From Nipponacmea schrenckii (Eukaryota > Mollusca > Gastropoda > Lottiidae): a DNA stretch of 64,000 nucleotides. The stretch is taken from the NCBI GenBank assembly GCA_030562195.1, contig JAUJPP010000011.1, positions 1,488,001-1,552,000 on the forward strand, read 5' to 3'. Below are positions 11,091-23,597 of the stretch, piece after piece. Both the position numbers and the translations under genes were made by a program. The notes below the pieces were generated by a model, which made no database searches, was not told the origin of the DNA, and was given only the letters and a program-made list of their open reading frames with translations. How positions within the stretch are numbered: position 1 is the first letter of the stretch; each line of letters starts with the position of its first letter.

Positions 11091-12688
11091 CTAGATCCCC
11101 AGGCTTCGCGAGGTTCTGACGCAGTGCGTAGCAGTTTTGATATACGCTTTAAAACTGTCCCTGAAAGTATCTGTAGAACAGTAACGTTATTTTACAGAGT
11201 ATAAGTCGTTTTATTTCAAAGCATAATCGGTTCGCTGAAACTTGTGTCATCTAAGTCGTCCAAACGCATAATTCAATAAACAGGTTTTAACGATGAAATT
11301 CGCAATTTTCAAATGCTGATAAAACGGAAAGCATAAATCGTACAACAAAGTATAATATATCAATGGATAGATCTTATCGAGAGCTATCACATTTGTGCAG
11401 CTCACAAGGGCATCAAAGGTCAAGATAACAATGTACGACCATTCGAAGTTTTTATATATTACTATCAAATAAAATATCAAAATCAAAATCAAAATTCAAA
11501 AATCGGTTTCCAAATATAATTCAGGAATCGATATAACATTGTATAGACATCAAAATTACTCGAATCGTAACATCTCCAGAGGCCCAATTTCGATTTAAAG
11601 AAAATTACGCACAGTTAGTAGAGAAGAAAATATAAAATTTCCAAATATTAAAAAGCGCATTTTGGGTGGAAATATGTGGTTTAATATATCATTACAAAGA
11701 GCAGATGAACCCTAATAAGATTCAATATAAATATTTGTTATTTATAAATTAATTCACGTGACAGAGCTCGTTGAAAATAAAAATCACAAATTTCGATCGG
11801 CTATAAAACCGGAAGTAGACATCGGACAACACAAATGAATATATCAGGGGATAGATATCATCAAGGGCAATAAATCGTGTTCAGGTTACAATGTCACCAA
11901 AAGTCAAGGTCACAAAATATGGGCCTTTAAAGTTTTTGTCATTACCAATAAAATTAAAATGGAAATAAAAGAAAATCAAAATCAAAATTCAAAAATCGGC
12001 TCCCAAATAAAGTTGCGCAATCGACTCTAGTCATAAGATATGAAAAAATAACGAAAATCGCTTTATCCCCTGAATTTGAATTTGAAATTTTACAAAAGTT
12101 TGACATTTCAATATGGCGGCTTATCGTTTGCTTCCGGTCTGGATTTTTTCATCTTCGTTTTTTTGTATGACTTTTTCAAGCATATCACAAAAAGAATTTT
12201 TGAAATATCTTGAAAATTCCGGAAGTTGAATTGTTAAAGTTCAAAAGCGAATAACGTCAAAACCGGAAGTCATTTAGAAAATTTGAATAATGATTTTTGA
12301 TCGCATTAAAAGTGTCTATCTACCTATAAGTTTTCAAGTGGATGGGAATAAAACTCTAAAAGTTGATAAAAACGCAAAAAATAAAATTTAAAAAGTCAGC
12401 TACAAAAGTAATGAAATCAGCAGTTTAAAAATGCAGTTATGTAGCTAGCAATTAAAAGAAGCTATCAAAAGTAGTTCTGTCAAAATCAGTTGAAAAATAG
12501 AGGTAATAAATGGCAAAAACCAAAACGAAGCCATTGCCCACAGCTCGTTTCCGGTCACTCTGAATGACATCATTTTACATTTAAAAAATAGTAGTCTCGC
12601 AGTTTGAATGGCAGACAGCAACAGGTAGTTTGCAGCAAGTTGCCTTCTTTGAAAATAATCGAGGGTAAAATTCGAAAAAAAAAAAAAA
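11091..12688 (+). repeat. Array block 8: family B
   Basis: This full-length family B block has the subfamily insertion GAATTTGAATTTGAAATTTT in the 3' part (near 12070). Blocks 9 and 20 share it and block 14 has a related form, but blocks 3, 4 and 22 lack it. The A-tract is 12675-12688 and there is no tail hairpin. The CRE-like site has decayed here to TGACATCA. Confidence 0.85.
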
Positions 12689-14274
12689 CTAGATCCCCAG
12701 GCTTCGCGAGGTTCTGACGCAGTGCGTAGCAGTTTTGATATACGCTTTAAAACTGTCCCTTAAAGTATCCGTAGAACAGTAACGTTATTTTTACAGAGTA
12801 TAAGTCGTTTTATTTCAAATCATAATTGGTTCGCTGAAACTAGTGTCATGTAGATCGCCCAAACGCATAATTCAACAACCAGTTTTTAACGATGAAATTC
12901 GCAATTTTCAAATGGTGATAAAACGGAAAGTATGCATCGTACATCAAAATATAATATATCAATGGATAGATCTTTTCGAGAGCTATCACATTTGTGCAGC
13001 TCACAAGGTCACTAAAGGTCAAGGTTACAATATACGACCATTCGAAAATTTTATATATTACTTTCGGTCAAAATATCAAAATCAAAATCAAAATTCAAAA
13101 ATCGGTTTCCAAATATAATTCAGGAATCGATATAACATTCTATAGACATCAAAATTATGCGAATCGTAGCATCTCCAGAGGCCCAATTTCGATTTAAAGA
13201 AAATTACGCACAGTTAGTAGAGAAGAAAATATAAAATTTCCAAATATTAAAAAGCGCATTTTTGGTGGAAATATGTGGATTAATATATCATTACAAAGAG
13301 CAGATGAACCCGAATAAGATTCAATATAAATATTTGAGATTTATGAATTAATTCACGTGACAGAGCTCGTTAAAAATAAAAATCACAAATTTCAATCGGC
13401 TATAAAACCGGAAGTAGACATCGGACAACACAAATGAATATATCAGGGGGTAGATATCATCAAGGGCAATAAGTCGTGTTCAGGTCACAAGGTCACCAAA
13501 GGTCAAGGTCACAAAATATGGGCCTTTAAAGTTTTTGCCATTACCAATAAAATAAAAATGGAAATAATAGAAAATCAAAATCAAAATTCAAAAATCGGCT
13601 CCCAAATAAAGTTGCGCAATCGACTCTAGTCATTAGATATGAAAAAATATCGAAAATCGCTTTATCCCCTGAATTTGAATTTGAAATTTTACAAAAGTTT
13701 CAAATTTCAATATGGCGGCTTAACGTTTGCTTCCGGTCTGGATTTTTTTATCTTCGTTTTTTTTGTATGACTATTTCAAGCATATCGCAAAAAGAATTTT
13801 TGAAATATCTTGAAAATTCCGGAAGTTGATTTTTAAATTTTAAAAGCGAATAACGTCAAAACCGGAAGTGATGTCAAAAATTTAAAAAATAATTCTTGAT
13901 CGCATTAATAGTGTCTATCTATCTGTAAGTTTTCGGATGCATCGGAATAAAATTGTAGAAGTTGAAAAAAATGCAAAAATTGAAATGATAAAAGTCAGCT
14001 ACAAAAGTAATGAAATTAGCAGTTTGAAACTGCAGTTATGTAGCTAGCAGTTAAAAGAAGCTAGCAAAAGAAGTTCTGTCAAAATCAGTTGAAAAATAGA
14101 GGTAATAAACAACAAAAACAAAAAAAAACGCCATTGCCCACAGCTCGTTTCCGGTCACTCTGAATGACGTCATTTTACATTTAACAAATAGAAGTCTCGC
14201 AGTTTGAATGGCAGACAGCAACAGGTAGTTTGTAGCATGTTGCCTTCTAAGAGAAAAATCGAATGTGAAATTCG

Positions 14275-14306
<32 letters not shown>

Positions 14307-14347
14307 ATTTCGAAAACAAAGCAGTGCGTTCGATGAACGCACTGCAA
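12689..14347 (+). repeat. Array block 9: family B with tail hairpin H1
   Basis: This family B block is very similar to block 20, about 19 kb away. Both share the ACAAAAGTTTCAAATTTC variant and the GTTTGAAACTGC variant. A perfect TGACGTCA lies near 14165, the A-tract at about 14275-14305 and hairpin H1 at 14321-14345, two bases before the next CTAG. Confidence 0.85.
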
Positions 14348-16112
14348 CTAGATCCCCAGGCTTCGCGAGGTTCTGACGCAGTGCGTAGCAGTTTTGATAT
14401 ACGCTTTAAAACTACCCCACAAAGTATCTATAGAACGCTAACATTATTTTACAGAGTATAAGTCGTTTTTTTTTTCAAAGCATAATTGGTTCGCTAAAAC
14501 TAGTGTCATGTAGATCGCCCAAACGCATAATTCAACAAACAGTTTTTAACAATGAAATTCGCAATTTTCAAATGGTGATAAAACGGAAAGTATACATCGT
14601 ACATCAAAATATAATATATCAGTGGATAGATCTTTTCGAGAGCTATCACATTTGTGCAGCTCACAAGGTCACCAAATTTCAAGGTTACAATATACGACCA
14701 TTCGAAGTTTTTATATATTACTATCAGGTAAATATCAAAATCAAAATCAAAATTCAAAAATCGGTTTCCAAATATGATTCAGAAATCGATATTACATTCT
14801 ATAGACATCAAAATTACACGAATCGGATTATCTCCAGAGGCCCCATTTCGATTTAAAGAAAATTACGCACAGTTAGTAGAGAAGAAATACAAAATTCTCA
14901 AATACTAAAAAGCGCATTTTTTGTGGAAATATGTGGTTTTATATATCATTACAAAGAGCAGATAACCTGTAATAAGATTCAATATGAATTTTTGTTATTC
15001 ATAAATTAGTTCACGTGACAGAGCTCTTTAAAAATAAAAATCACAAATTTCAATCGGTTATAAAACCGGAAGTAGACATCGGACAACACATATGACTATA
15101 TCATTGAATAGATATCATCAAGGGCAATAACTCGTGTTCAGGTCACAAGGTTACCAAAGGTCAAGGTCACGAAATATTGGCCTTTGAAATTTTGGTCATT
15201 ACCAAAAAAAATTAAAATGGAAATAAAAGAACATCAAAATCAAAATTCAAAAATTAGCTCCCAAATATAATTGCGCAATCGACTCTAGTCATTAGATATG
15301 AATAAATAATGAAAATCGCTTTATCACCCGAGGCCCCATTTTTAATTTTACAAAAGTTTAACATTTCAATATGGCGTCTTATCTTTTGCTTCCGGTCCGG
15401 ATTTTTTTTATCTTCGTTTTTTGGTATGACTATTTGTAGCATGTTGCAAAACGAATTTTTGAAATATCTTAAGAATTCCGGAAGTTAGGTTTTTAAAATT
15501 TACAAGAGAATAACTTTAAAACCGGAAGTGATGTCGATAATTTAAAAAATTATTTTAGATCGCATTAACAATGTCTATCTACCTGTAAGTTTTCAGGTGG
15601 ATGAGAATAAAACTGTAGAAGTTGAAAAAAACGCAAAAATTAAAAATAAAAAAGTCAGCTACAAAAGTAATGAAATTAGCAGTTTAAAAATGCAGTTAAG
15701 TAGCTAGCAGTTTAAAGAAGCTAACAAAAGAAGTTCTGTCAAAATCAGTTGAAAACTAAAGGAAATAAACAGCAAAAACCCAAACTAGCGCTATTGCCCA
15801 CAGCTCGTTTCCGGTTGACCTCAATGACGTCATTTTGCATTTAAAAAATGGTAGTCTCGGAGTTTGAATAGCAGACAGCAACAGGTAGTTTGTAGCAAGT
15901 TGCTTTCTTAGAGAAAAAGCGAGGGTAAAATTCGAAAAAAAAAAAAAAAAAAAAAAATAGTCATTTCGAAAACAAAGCAGTGCGTTCGATGAACGCACTG
16001 CAAAAAAAGACATTTCGAAAACAAAGCAGTGCGTTCGATGAACGCACTGCAAAAAAAAAAGAATTGACAAACCGAAAACAAACTGGGACTTGCCGAAAGC
16101 AAAGTCCCACAA
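14348..16112 (+). repeat. Array block 10: family B with three stacked tails
   Basis: The body is a normal family B block: E-box TCACGTGA at 15011-15018, CRE TGACGTCA at 15825-15832, A-tract at 15935-15957. It is followed by three tails in series: H1 at 15977-16001, H1 again at 16026-16050, then H2 at 16084-16109, each separated by A-rich sequence. The left arm of this H2 lacks one T. Having tails of two families behind one body suggests that tails can be added, or kept after loss of the intervening bodies. Confidence 0.85.
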
Positions 16113-18117
16113 CTAGAGCCACATGTGGCACAGAGTGGGACTTTGCTAACGTTGCAAAATTGCAACAGACAGGCCGAAACATCTGATTTTCTGGGAGCAT
16201 ATGGCCAAAGCAACGAGGTATCTGTGTGCAAAGATTTTTTTGGAAAAACGTTATTTCCTATTGACGTAATTCGCTGACCTATATAAATGCTAAATTGAAA
16301 GTTTACCCGGATGTGCCACGCCCATCTCATTTGTTTTTTGCATAAATCTAATAACATTCAAAATATATATTCACGGTACAAATTTGAAGCTTGTACATTT
16401 AAAAGATCACGAAATATGCACAAATACATTTCGAAAAGGCAAAATGTACTTTAATTTTAAAAGTGCAAAAATTAAATTTTAATTTTAAAAACTTTTGTTA
16501 TACATTGCTGGAAAGTGGACAAAAAGCCCCTTAAGAATCTGAAAATAAAAAACCTTTAAATTAATTAGGTCACGCTCTAGAGCAGTTCAAAGTAGTGAAT
16601 TTTGCTGTTTTCAGGCAGCTATAAAACCGGAAGTGGACGTCGGAGGTCAAATGTCAAAGTATTAAATGATAGACACGGTCAATGACTTTGACCTACTAAA
16701 GTTCAAGGTCACCAAGGGTCAAGGTCACGAGAAATAAGGTTCCAAAATTATAAAAAAATATTAACTGGTTTCCTATTGTCGAAAAATTGCAACAAACAGG
16801 CCGAATTATCTGATTTTCTGGAATAAACTGGCCGAAGCAATGAGGTATCTGTGTGCAAAGTACTTTTTTAAAAAAGGCTATTTACTGCAGCCGTAATTCG
16901 CTGACCCATATAAATGGTAAATCGGAATTTTACACGGATGTGCCACGCCCATCTCATTTTTTTTTATATAAATCAAATCACATTCAAAATGAATATTCAC
17001 GGTACAAATTTGAAGTTTGTACATCTAATAGATCACGAGATATACATACATACATTTCAAGCAAACGTAAATACGGCAAAATATACTTAAATTTTCAAAA
17101 ATCAAAAACTTCAATTTTCATTTTAAAAACCTTTGTGATACATCGTTTAAAAGAGGACAAAAAGCACTTTAAGAATCTGAAAAAAATAACACTCTAAATT
17201 AATTAGGTCACGCTCTAGAGCAGTCCAAAGTTGCGAATTTCACTGTTTTTGGGCAGCTATAAAACCGGAAGTAGACGTCGGAGGTCAAAGTTCAAAGTAT
17301 CAACTGATAGCCAAGTTCAATGACCTTTGACCTACTAAAGGTCACGGTCACCAAAGGTCAAGGTCACGAGAAATAAGCCCCCAAACTTTGAAAAAATTCA
17401 ACCGGATGTTGCAAAAATGCAAAAGCGAAATTCAAAAATCGACTTCCAATGTTTTTTTGCAATTTTTATGTTCTTTTCATTTGACACCAAAATCATCTCA
17501 ATCGGATAAGCCATAATGTCTGAATTAAATTCGCGCAATTTCAGAAAAATCAAAATGGCGGCGAAAGTTGCGCGTGCGGCCTTGGTTTTATTTTCTTCGC
17601 TATTTTGTATGGCTAATGGCTACCCGATGATACAAGTTTGAATCTCATACATTAATAAAACCGGAAGTTATTCAACCGGACGTAAAACTCTATTTTTCGC
17701 AAAAACCGGAAGTGACGCAAAAATTTTGACCTACTTTTTGGAAATCATTCCGTGGGCTACATATACTCAATTTTTTTAAGATTAATCAATCTTTAAATAA
17801 AAAAGTTGCAAAAATGTGCAAAATACGGCAAAAAAATGTGTGCTACGAATTTTCGAATTTTGAAATTTTTAAAGTGCTATCTTGTTGGAAATTATTTCAA
17901 GTTTCCAAAAATGCAAATCCGACGAAAATCGATTGAAAATTGCGACTTCTAGAGCCACTGACCGACTTTTTAGGTATGTTGCAATGCAGCACTTCCGGTT
18001 TTGCAAAAATGTTCAAATGTTCATTCATTAGAAACGTCGCCACTACAGAAGGTCTGGAGATGTTGTGAAATTGCTGCAACTATTGCAGCCTAGGCTGTGT
18101 GAGGTGTGTAAATTTCG

Positions 18118-18150
<33 letters not shown>

Positions 18151-18199
18151 AGACATTTCGAAAACAAACTGGGACTTTGCGGTAGCAAAAGTCCCACAA
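16113..18199 (+). repeat. Array block 11: family A, two-subunit form
   Basis: The start palindrome is GCCAC-at-GTGGC. The second subunit has the cassette at 17257-17370. The 3' part has AAAATGGCGGCG and TTGCGCGTGCGG, a CpG-containing variant of the NRF1-like string. The A-tract is about 18118-18147 and H2 is at 18170-18196 with one extra A between its arms. It is most like block 5. Confidence 0.85.
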
Positions 18200-20393
18200 C
18201 TAGAGCCGTACGCCTAACGGCACTGAAGCAGTGCGTTCCATCCAGGGATTCGTTCGTTAAGCAAAAGACAAAAAGGGTTTATTAAAATAAAAAAAATATG
18301 CATCAGAAACGGATTTTGATTTCATAACAAACGCTCCCATACCCCATTTCCCCCCTTTCCCCTCTTTGCCCCTCCCAATTCCTTAGCCCTCATCATCAAT
18401 TAAGATAGATAATAAGTTAAAATCATAATAACAAATGGATAGAGGGTCGTTTAATCTTAAAAAGAAATCCGGATCGCCGAAACTCATATTTGTAAATCGC
18501 CCAAACGTAGAGAATAATACCCAATACAATGTAGATTGTTTTATATATTAAATTCGCAATTTTCGGATGGCGATGAAACCAAAAGTAGATATCGTACAAA
18601 AAATATATATATAGCATTGGATAGACAATGTCGAAGCTATATACAAATCGAAAGGTCACTAATGGTTAAAGTTGTCTTAAGTCGCCAGGGTATAACATTG
18701 AGACACCACATAAATAGCGCGGCCTAACATTTTAAAATTTATATTGAATAGAGTTTCGTCCCTTAGACCATTATTCCAGTCAACTGTATATTATTGTTGC
18801 ATAATATAAGAGATAAAATTTAAAATTCTAAGGTTGTAATTTCGTTCCAAATATTCAATATTTACATCACCCACAGCAGGAAAAACATATATAACAACTT
18901 TGAATCATTTTAACTAGATGTACAACGATTAAACTAAAAAATAATTTCAGATCGCTGAAACTTATATCTTGTAGGTCGCCCAAATGCAACACATTAAACA
19001 GATTGTTTTATAGAGAAAATTCGCAATTTTCAAATGGCGATAAAAGCATAAGTATACATCTTACAATAAAGCTTAATATATCATTGGATAGAACTTCTCG
19101 AGAGCTATCATATTTGTACAGGTCAAAAATTCGTCAAAGGTCAACGTCACAATATACGACCCTTCAAAGTTTTTAAAAATTTTAATCGTTAAAAAATCAA
19201 AATCAAAATCAAAATTCAAAAATCGGTTTCCATATATATTTCGGCAATCGGTTATAGATTCTATATACATCAAAATAACACAAATCGAATCATCCCCCGA
19301 GACCCTATTTCGATTTAAAGAAAAACACGCACAGTTAGTATAGAAGAAATTACAAAATTTTGAAATTTTTAAACGCGCAATTTTGATTAAAGTACCAAGT
19401 GTGATATATTAATAGAAAGATGAGATTAAGCGTAAAAGGAATATGTAAGAAATTCTGTCCTATGTAAATTGGGTCACGTGATAGAGCTCTTGAAAGTTAA
19501 AATTCGTGATTTTCAATTTGGCTGCAAAACCGGAAGTAAACATCGGACAACAAAAGTGGAGATACCATTGGGCAGATATAATGAAGGGCAATAACTTTTG
19601 TTCAGGTCAAAAGGTCATCAAAGGTCAAGGTTGCGAAATATGACCGGTTAAAGTTTTGACAATTACTGAACAAATTCAACCGGAAATAAAAGAAAAACAA
19701 AATCGAAATTCAAAAATTCCTTCCCATACTATTTTGCGTAATCAATTGATGTTTCTAGAAAATCTAAAATTATGCAAATTAGACATATCCCTGAGAACTT
19801 ATTTCAGTTTTACAAAATTTAGTCGTATCAAGATGGCGGAAGATCTGTTACTTCCGGTTCGAATTTTCTTAATTTAGCATTATTCAATAGACAATTGTAG
19901 CTAATTGCAAAAGAAATTTTTCAAATATCTTCATTATTCCGGAAGTGCAAAGTTCAACTTTAAAAGCAAATAACATCAAAACCGGAAGTGATATCGTAAT
20001 TTTGAAAAATAATTATACTTCGCAATCCAAATGTCTATATATCTGTAAGTTTTCAGATCGATCGAAATAAAACTGTAGAAGTTAGAAAATGCAAAAAATT
20101 TCAAATTCAAAATGTCAGCGACAAAGTTGGGAAATGTATAATTCTTAAATTGCTATCTTTTAAAACTAAATTCAATGTAGTTACCTAAAAAAAAACGATC
20201 AAAATCGGATCAAAAATAAAGCCGCAAATTGAAAATCAAAGAAAAACTGTAGACGGCGCTACGTCATTTCCTGTAGGTCAAAATGGCGTCAAAATACATT
20301 CATCAAATTTAGTCTCGCGGCATTTTCGGGAGAAATGTTAACAGAATGTGCGTGGCATGCGTAGTTTTGGCTGGGCGCTCTGACCAGAATTCG

Positions 20394-20432
<39 letters not shown>

Positions 20433-20540
20433 ATTTCGAAAACAAAGCAGTTCGTTCGATGAACGCACTGCAAAAAAAAAAAAAAAAGAATTGACAAACC
20501 GAAAACAAACTGGGACTTTGCTGAAAGCAAAGTCCCACAA
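18200..20540 (+). repeat. Array block 12: family C with two stacked tails
   Basis: Family C starts CTAGAGCCGT-acgccta-ACGGC, a 5-bp-stem hairpin, followed by GAAGCAGTGCGTTCCATCC. A C-rich segment with G-quadruplex potential on the minus strand lies at 18342-18376. The body has B-like modules (CGCCCAAACG, AGGTCAAAAGGTCA, ACCGGAAGT, AAGATGGCGG) but is clearly diverged from B. It ends at GGGCGCTC, AATTCG and an A-tract (20394-20431), then H1 (20447-20471, one arm mismatch) and H2 (20511-20537). Confidence 0.85.
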
Positions 20541-21938
20541 CTAGAGCCACTTGTGGCACAGAGTGAGACTTTGCTAACGTCGCAAATTGCAACAAACAGA
20601 CAGAAACATCTGATTTTCTGGGATAAACTGGCCAAAGCAATAAGGTATCTTTGTGCAAGGTAATTTTTAAAAAAAACTTATTTCCTACAAACGTTATACG
20701 CTGACCCATATATATGGAAAACTGAAAATTTACCCGGATGTGCCACGCCCATCTAATTCTTTTCAGCGTGAATCTAAGCACATTCAAAATGTATATTCAC
20801 AGTACAAATTTGAAGTTTGTACATCCAATAGATCACGAGATATACACACATACATTTCAAAAAAACGTAAATACGGCAAAATGTACTTTTATTTTCAAAA
20901 ATCAAAAATTTAAATTTTCATTTTAAAAACTTTTTTTATACATCGCTGGAAAGAGGACAAAAAGCACCTTAAGAATCTAAAAAAATTAACCCTCTAAATT
21001 AATTAGGTCACACTCTAGAACAGTCCAAATTTGCGAATTTTGCTGTTTTCAGGCAGCTATAAAACCGGAAGTTGATGTCTGAGGTCAAAGGTCAAAGTGT
21101 CAACTAATAGCCAAGGTCAATGACCTTTGACCTACTAAAGGTCAAAGTCACCAAAGGTCAAGGTCACGAGAAATAATCCCCCAAACTTCGAAAAAATTCA
21201 ACCGGATGTTGCAAAATTGCAAAAGCGAAATTCAAAAATCGGCTCCCACAGTTTTTTTCGTAATCGACTAAAGCTACAAGAAATGTAAACATCGCGGAAA
21301 TTAGACATTACCCTGAGGCCCCATTTTGAGTTTTACAAAAAAGTGACATTTCAAGATGGCGGCCAAAGTTTCACTTCCGGTCCGGATTTTTTCTTCTTCA
21401 TTTTTTTGTCTTCTAATTTAATTAAGATTGACATAAATTTTGTTGCGATACATCAATTACAGCACAAGTAGGTCAACCGGAAGTTTAAACCCTTTTTACG
21501 TTGAAACCGGAAATGAAGCAAAAATTTTGACTCTGCCAATGTTTTTAAATTCATGACACTTGAAGGCACCCAAATTTTCAGATCAATCGGTCTTAAAATA
21601 GCTAAGTTGCAAAAATGTGCAAAATACGGCAAAAAAATGTGTGCTACGAATTTTCGAATTTCGAAATTTTTCAACTGCTATCTTGTTGGAAATTATTTCA
21701 AGTTTCTAAAAATGCAAACCCGAAGAAAATCGATCAATAATTGCGACTTCTAGAGCCACTGACCGACTTTTTAGGCATGTTGCAACGCAGCACTTATGGT
21801 TTTGCAAAAATGTTCCAATTTATATTTAATAGAAACGTCGCCACAACAGAAGGTTTAGAGAAGTTGTGAAATTGCTGCAACTATTGCAGCCTAGGCTGTG
21901 TGCCCTGTGTAAATTTCGAAAAAAAAAAAAAAAAAAAA
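20541..21938 (+). repeat. Array block 13: family A, one-subunit form
   Basis: This single-subunit A block has start palindrome GCCAC-tt-GTGGC. The cassette is at 21057-21170, with AAGATGGCGGCC and CACTTCCGGTCCGG shortly downstream. The A-tract (21919-21938) runs directly into the next family B block with no hairpin. Confidence 0.85.
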
Positions 21939-23597
21939 CTAGATCCCCAGGCTTCGCGAGGTTCTGACGCAGTGCGTAGCAGTTTTGATATACGCTTTAA
22001 AACTACCCCACAAAGTATCTGTAGAACACTAACATTATTTTACAGAGTATAAGTCGTTTTATTTTAAAGCATAATTGGTTCGCTGAAACTAGTGTCATGT
22101 AGATCGCCCAAACGCATAATTCAACAAACAGTTTTTAACGATGAAATTTGCAATTTTCAAATGGTGATAAAACGGAAAGTATACATCGTACATCAAAATA
22201 TAATATATCAATGGATAGATCTTTTCGAGAGCTATCACATTTGTGCAGCTTACAAGGACACCAAAGGTCAAGGTTACAATATACGACCATTCGAAGTGTT
22301 TATATATTACTTTCGGTAAAAATATCAAAATCAAAATCAAAATTCAAAAATCAGTTTCCAAATATAATTCAGGAATCGATATAACATTCTATAGACATTA
22401 AAATTACACGAATCGTAGCATCTCCAGAGGCCCAATTTCGATTTAAAGAAAATTACGCACAGTTAGTAGAGAAGAAAATATAAAATTTCCAAATATTAAA
22501 AAGCGCATTTTTGGTGGAAATATTTGGTTTAATATATCATTACAAAGAGCAGATAAACCCTAATAAGATTCAATTTAAATATTTGTTATTTATAAATTAG
22601 TTCACGTGACAGAGCTCGTTAAAAATAAAAATTGCAAATTTCAATCGGCTATAAAACCGGAAGTTATCATCGGACAACACAAATGAACATATCAGTGGAT
22701 ACATATCATCAAGGAGAATAAATCATGTTCAGGTCACACGGTCACCAAAGGTCAAGGTCACAAAATATGGGCCTTTAAAGTTTTTGACATTATCAAAAAT
22801 ATCAAAATGGAATTAAAAGAAAATCCAAATCCAAATTCAAAAATCGGCTCCCAAATAAAGTTGCGCAATCGACTTTAGTCATTAGATACGTAAAAATAAC
22901 GAAAATCGCTTTATCCCCTGAATTTGAATTTTAAAATTTACAAAAGTTTGACATTTCAATATGGCGGCTTATCGTTTGCTTCCGGTCCGGATTTTTTCAT
23001 CTTCGTTTTTTTGTATGACTATTTCTAGCATATTGCAAAAAGAATTTTTGAAATATCTTGAAAATTCCGGAAATCGATTTTTAAATTTTAAAAGCGAATA
23101 ACTTCAAAACCGGAAGTGATTTCGAAAATTTAAAAAATAGATTTTAATTGCATTTATAGTGTCTATATACCTGTAAGTTTTCGGATGCATCGGAATAAAA
23201 TTGTAGAAGTTGAAAAAAACGCAAAAATTGAAATAAAAAAAGTCAGCTACAAAAGTAATGAAATTAGCAGTTTGAAACTGCAGTTATGTAGCTAGCAGTT
23301 AAAAGAAGCTAGCAAAAGAAGTTCTGTCAAAATCAGATGATAAATAGAGGTAATAAACAGCAATAATCAAAAAGCCGCCATTGCCCACAGCTCGTTTCCG
23401 GTTGCTCTTAATGACGTCATTTTACATTTATAAAATACAAGTCACGCAGTTTGAATAGGCAATAGCAACAGGTAGTTTGTGGCAAGTTGCCTTCTACGAA
23501 AACAATCGAGGGTAAAATTCGAAAAAAAAAAAAAAAAAAAAAGACATTTCGAAAACAAAGCAGTGCGTTCGATGAACGCACTGCAAAAAAAAAAAAA
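21939..23597 (+). repeat. Array block 14: family B with tail hairpin H1
   Basis: This is a full family B block with TCACGTGA, ATATGGCGGC, CTTCCGGTCCGG and TGACGTCA in the usual order. The A-tract is about 23522-23542 and H1 is at 23560-23584. A second short A-run then leads to the CTAG of a family C block. Confidence 0.85.

Noticed and set aside
15908..16357. Recurring 60-160 residue open frames in family A and B blocks on both strands
   Set aside because: They differ in length and frame between near-identical blocks, run through the A-tracts as poly-K or poly-F, and show no domain. They are by-products of repeat sequence.
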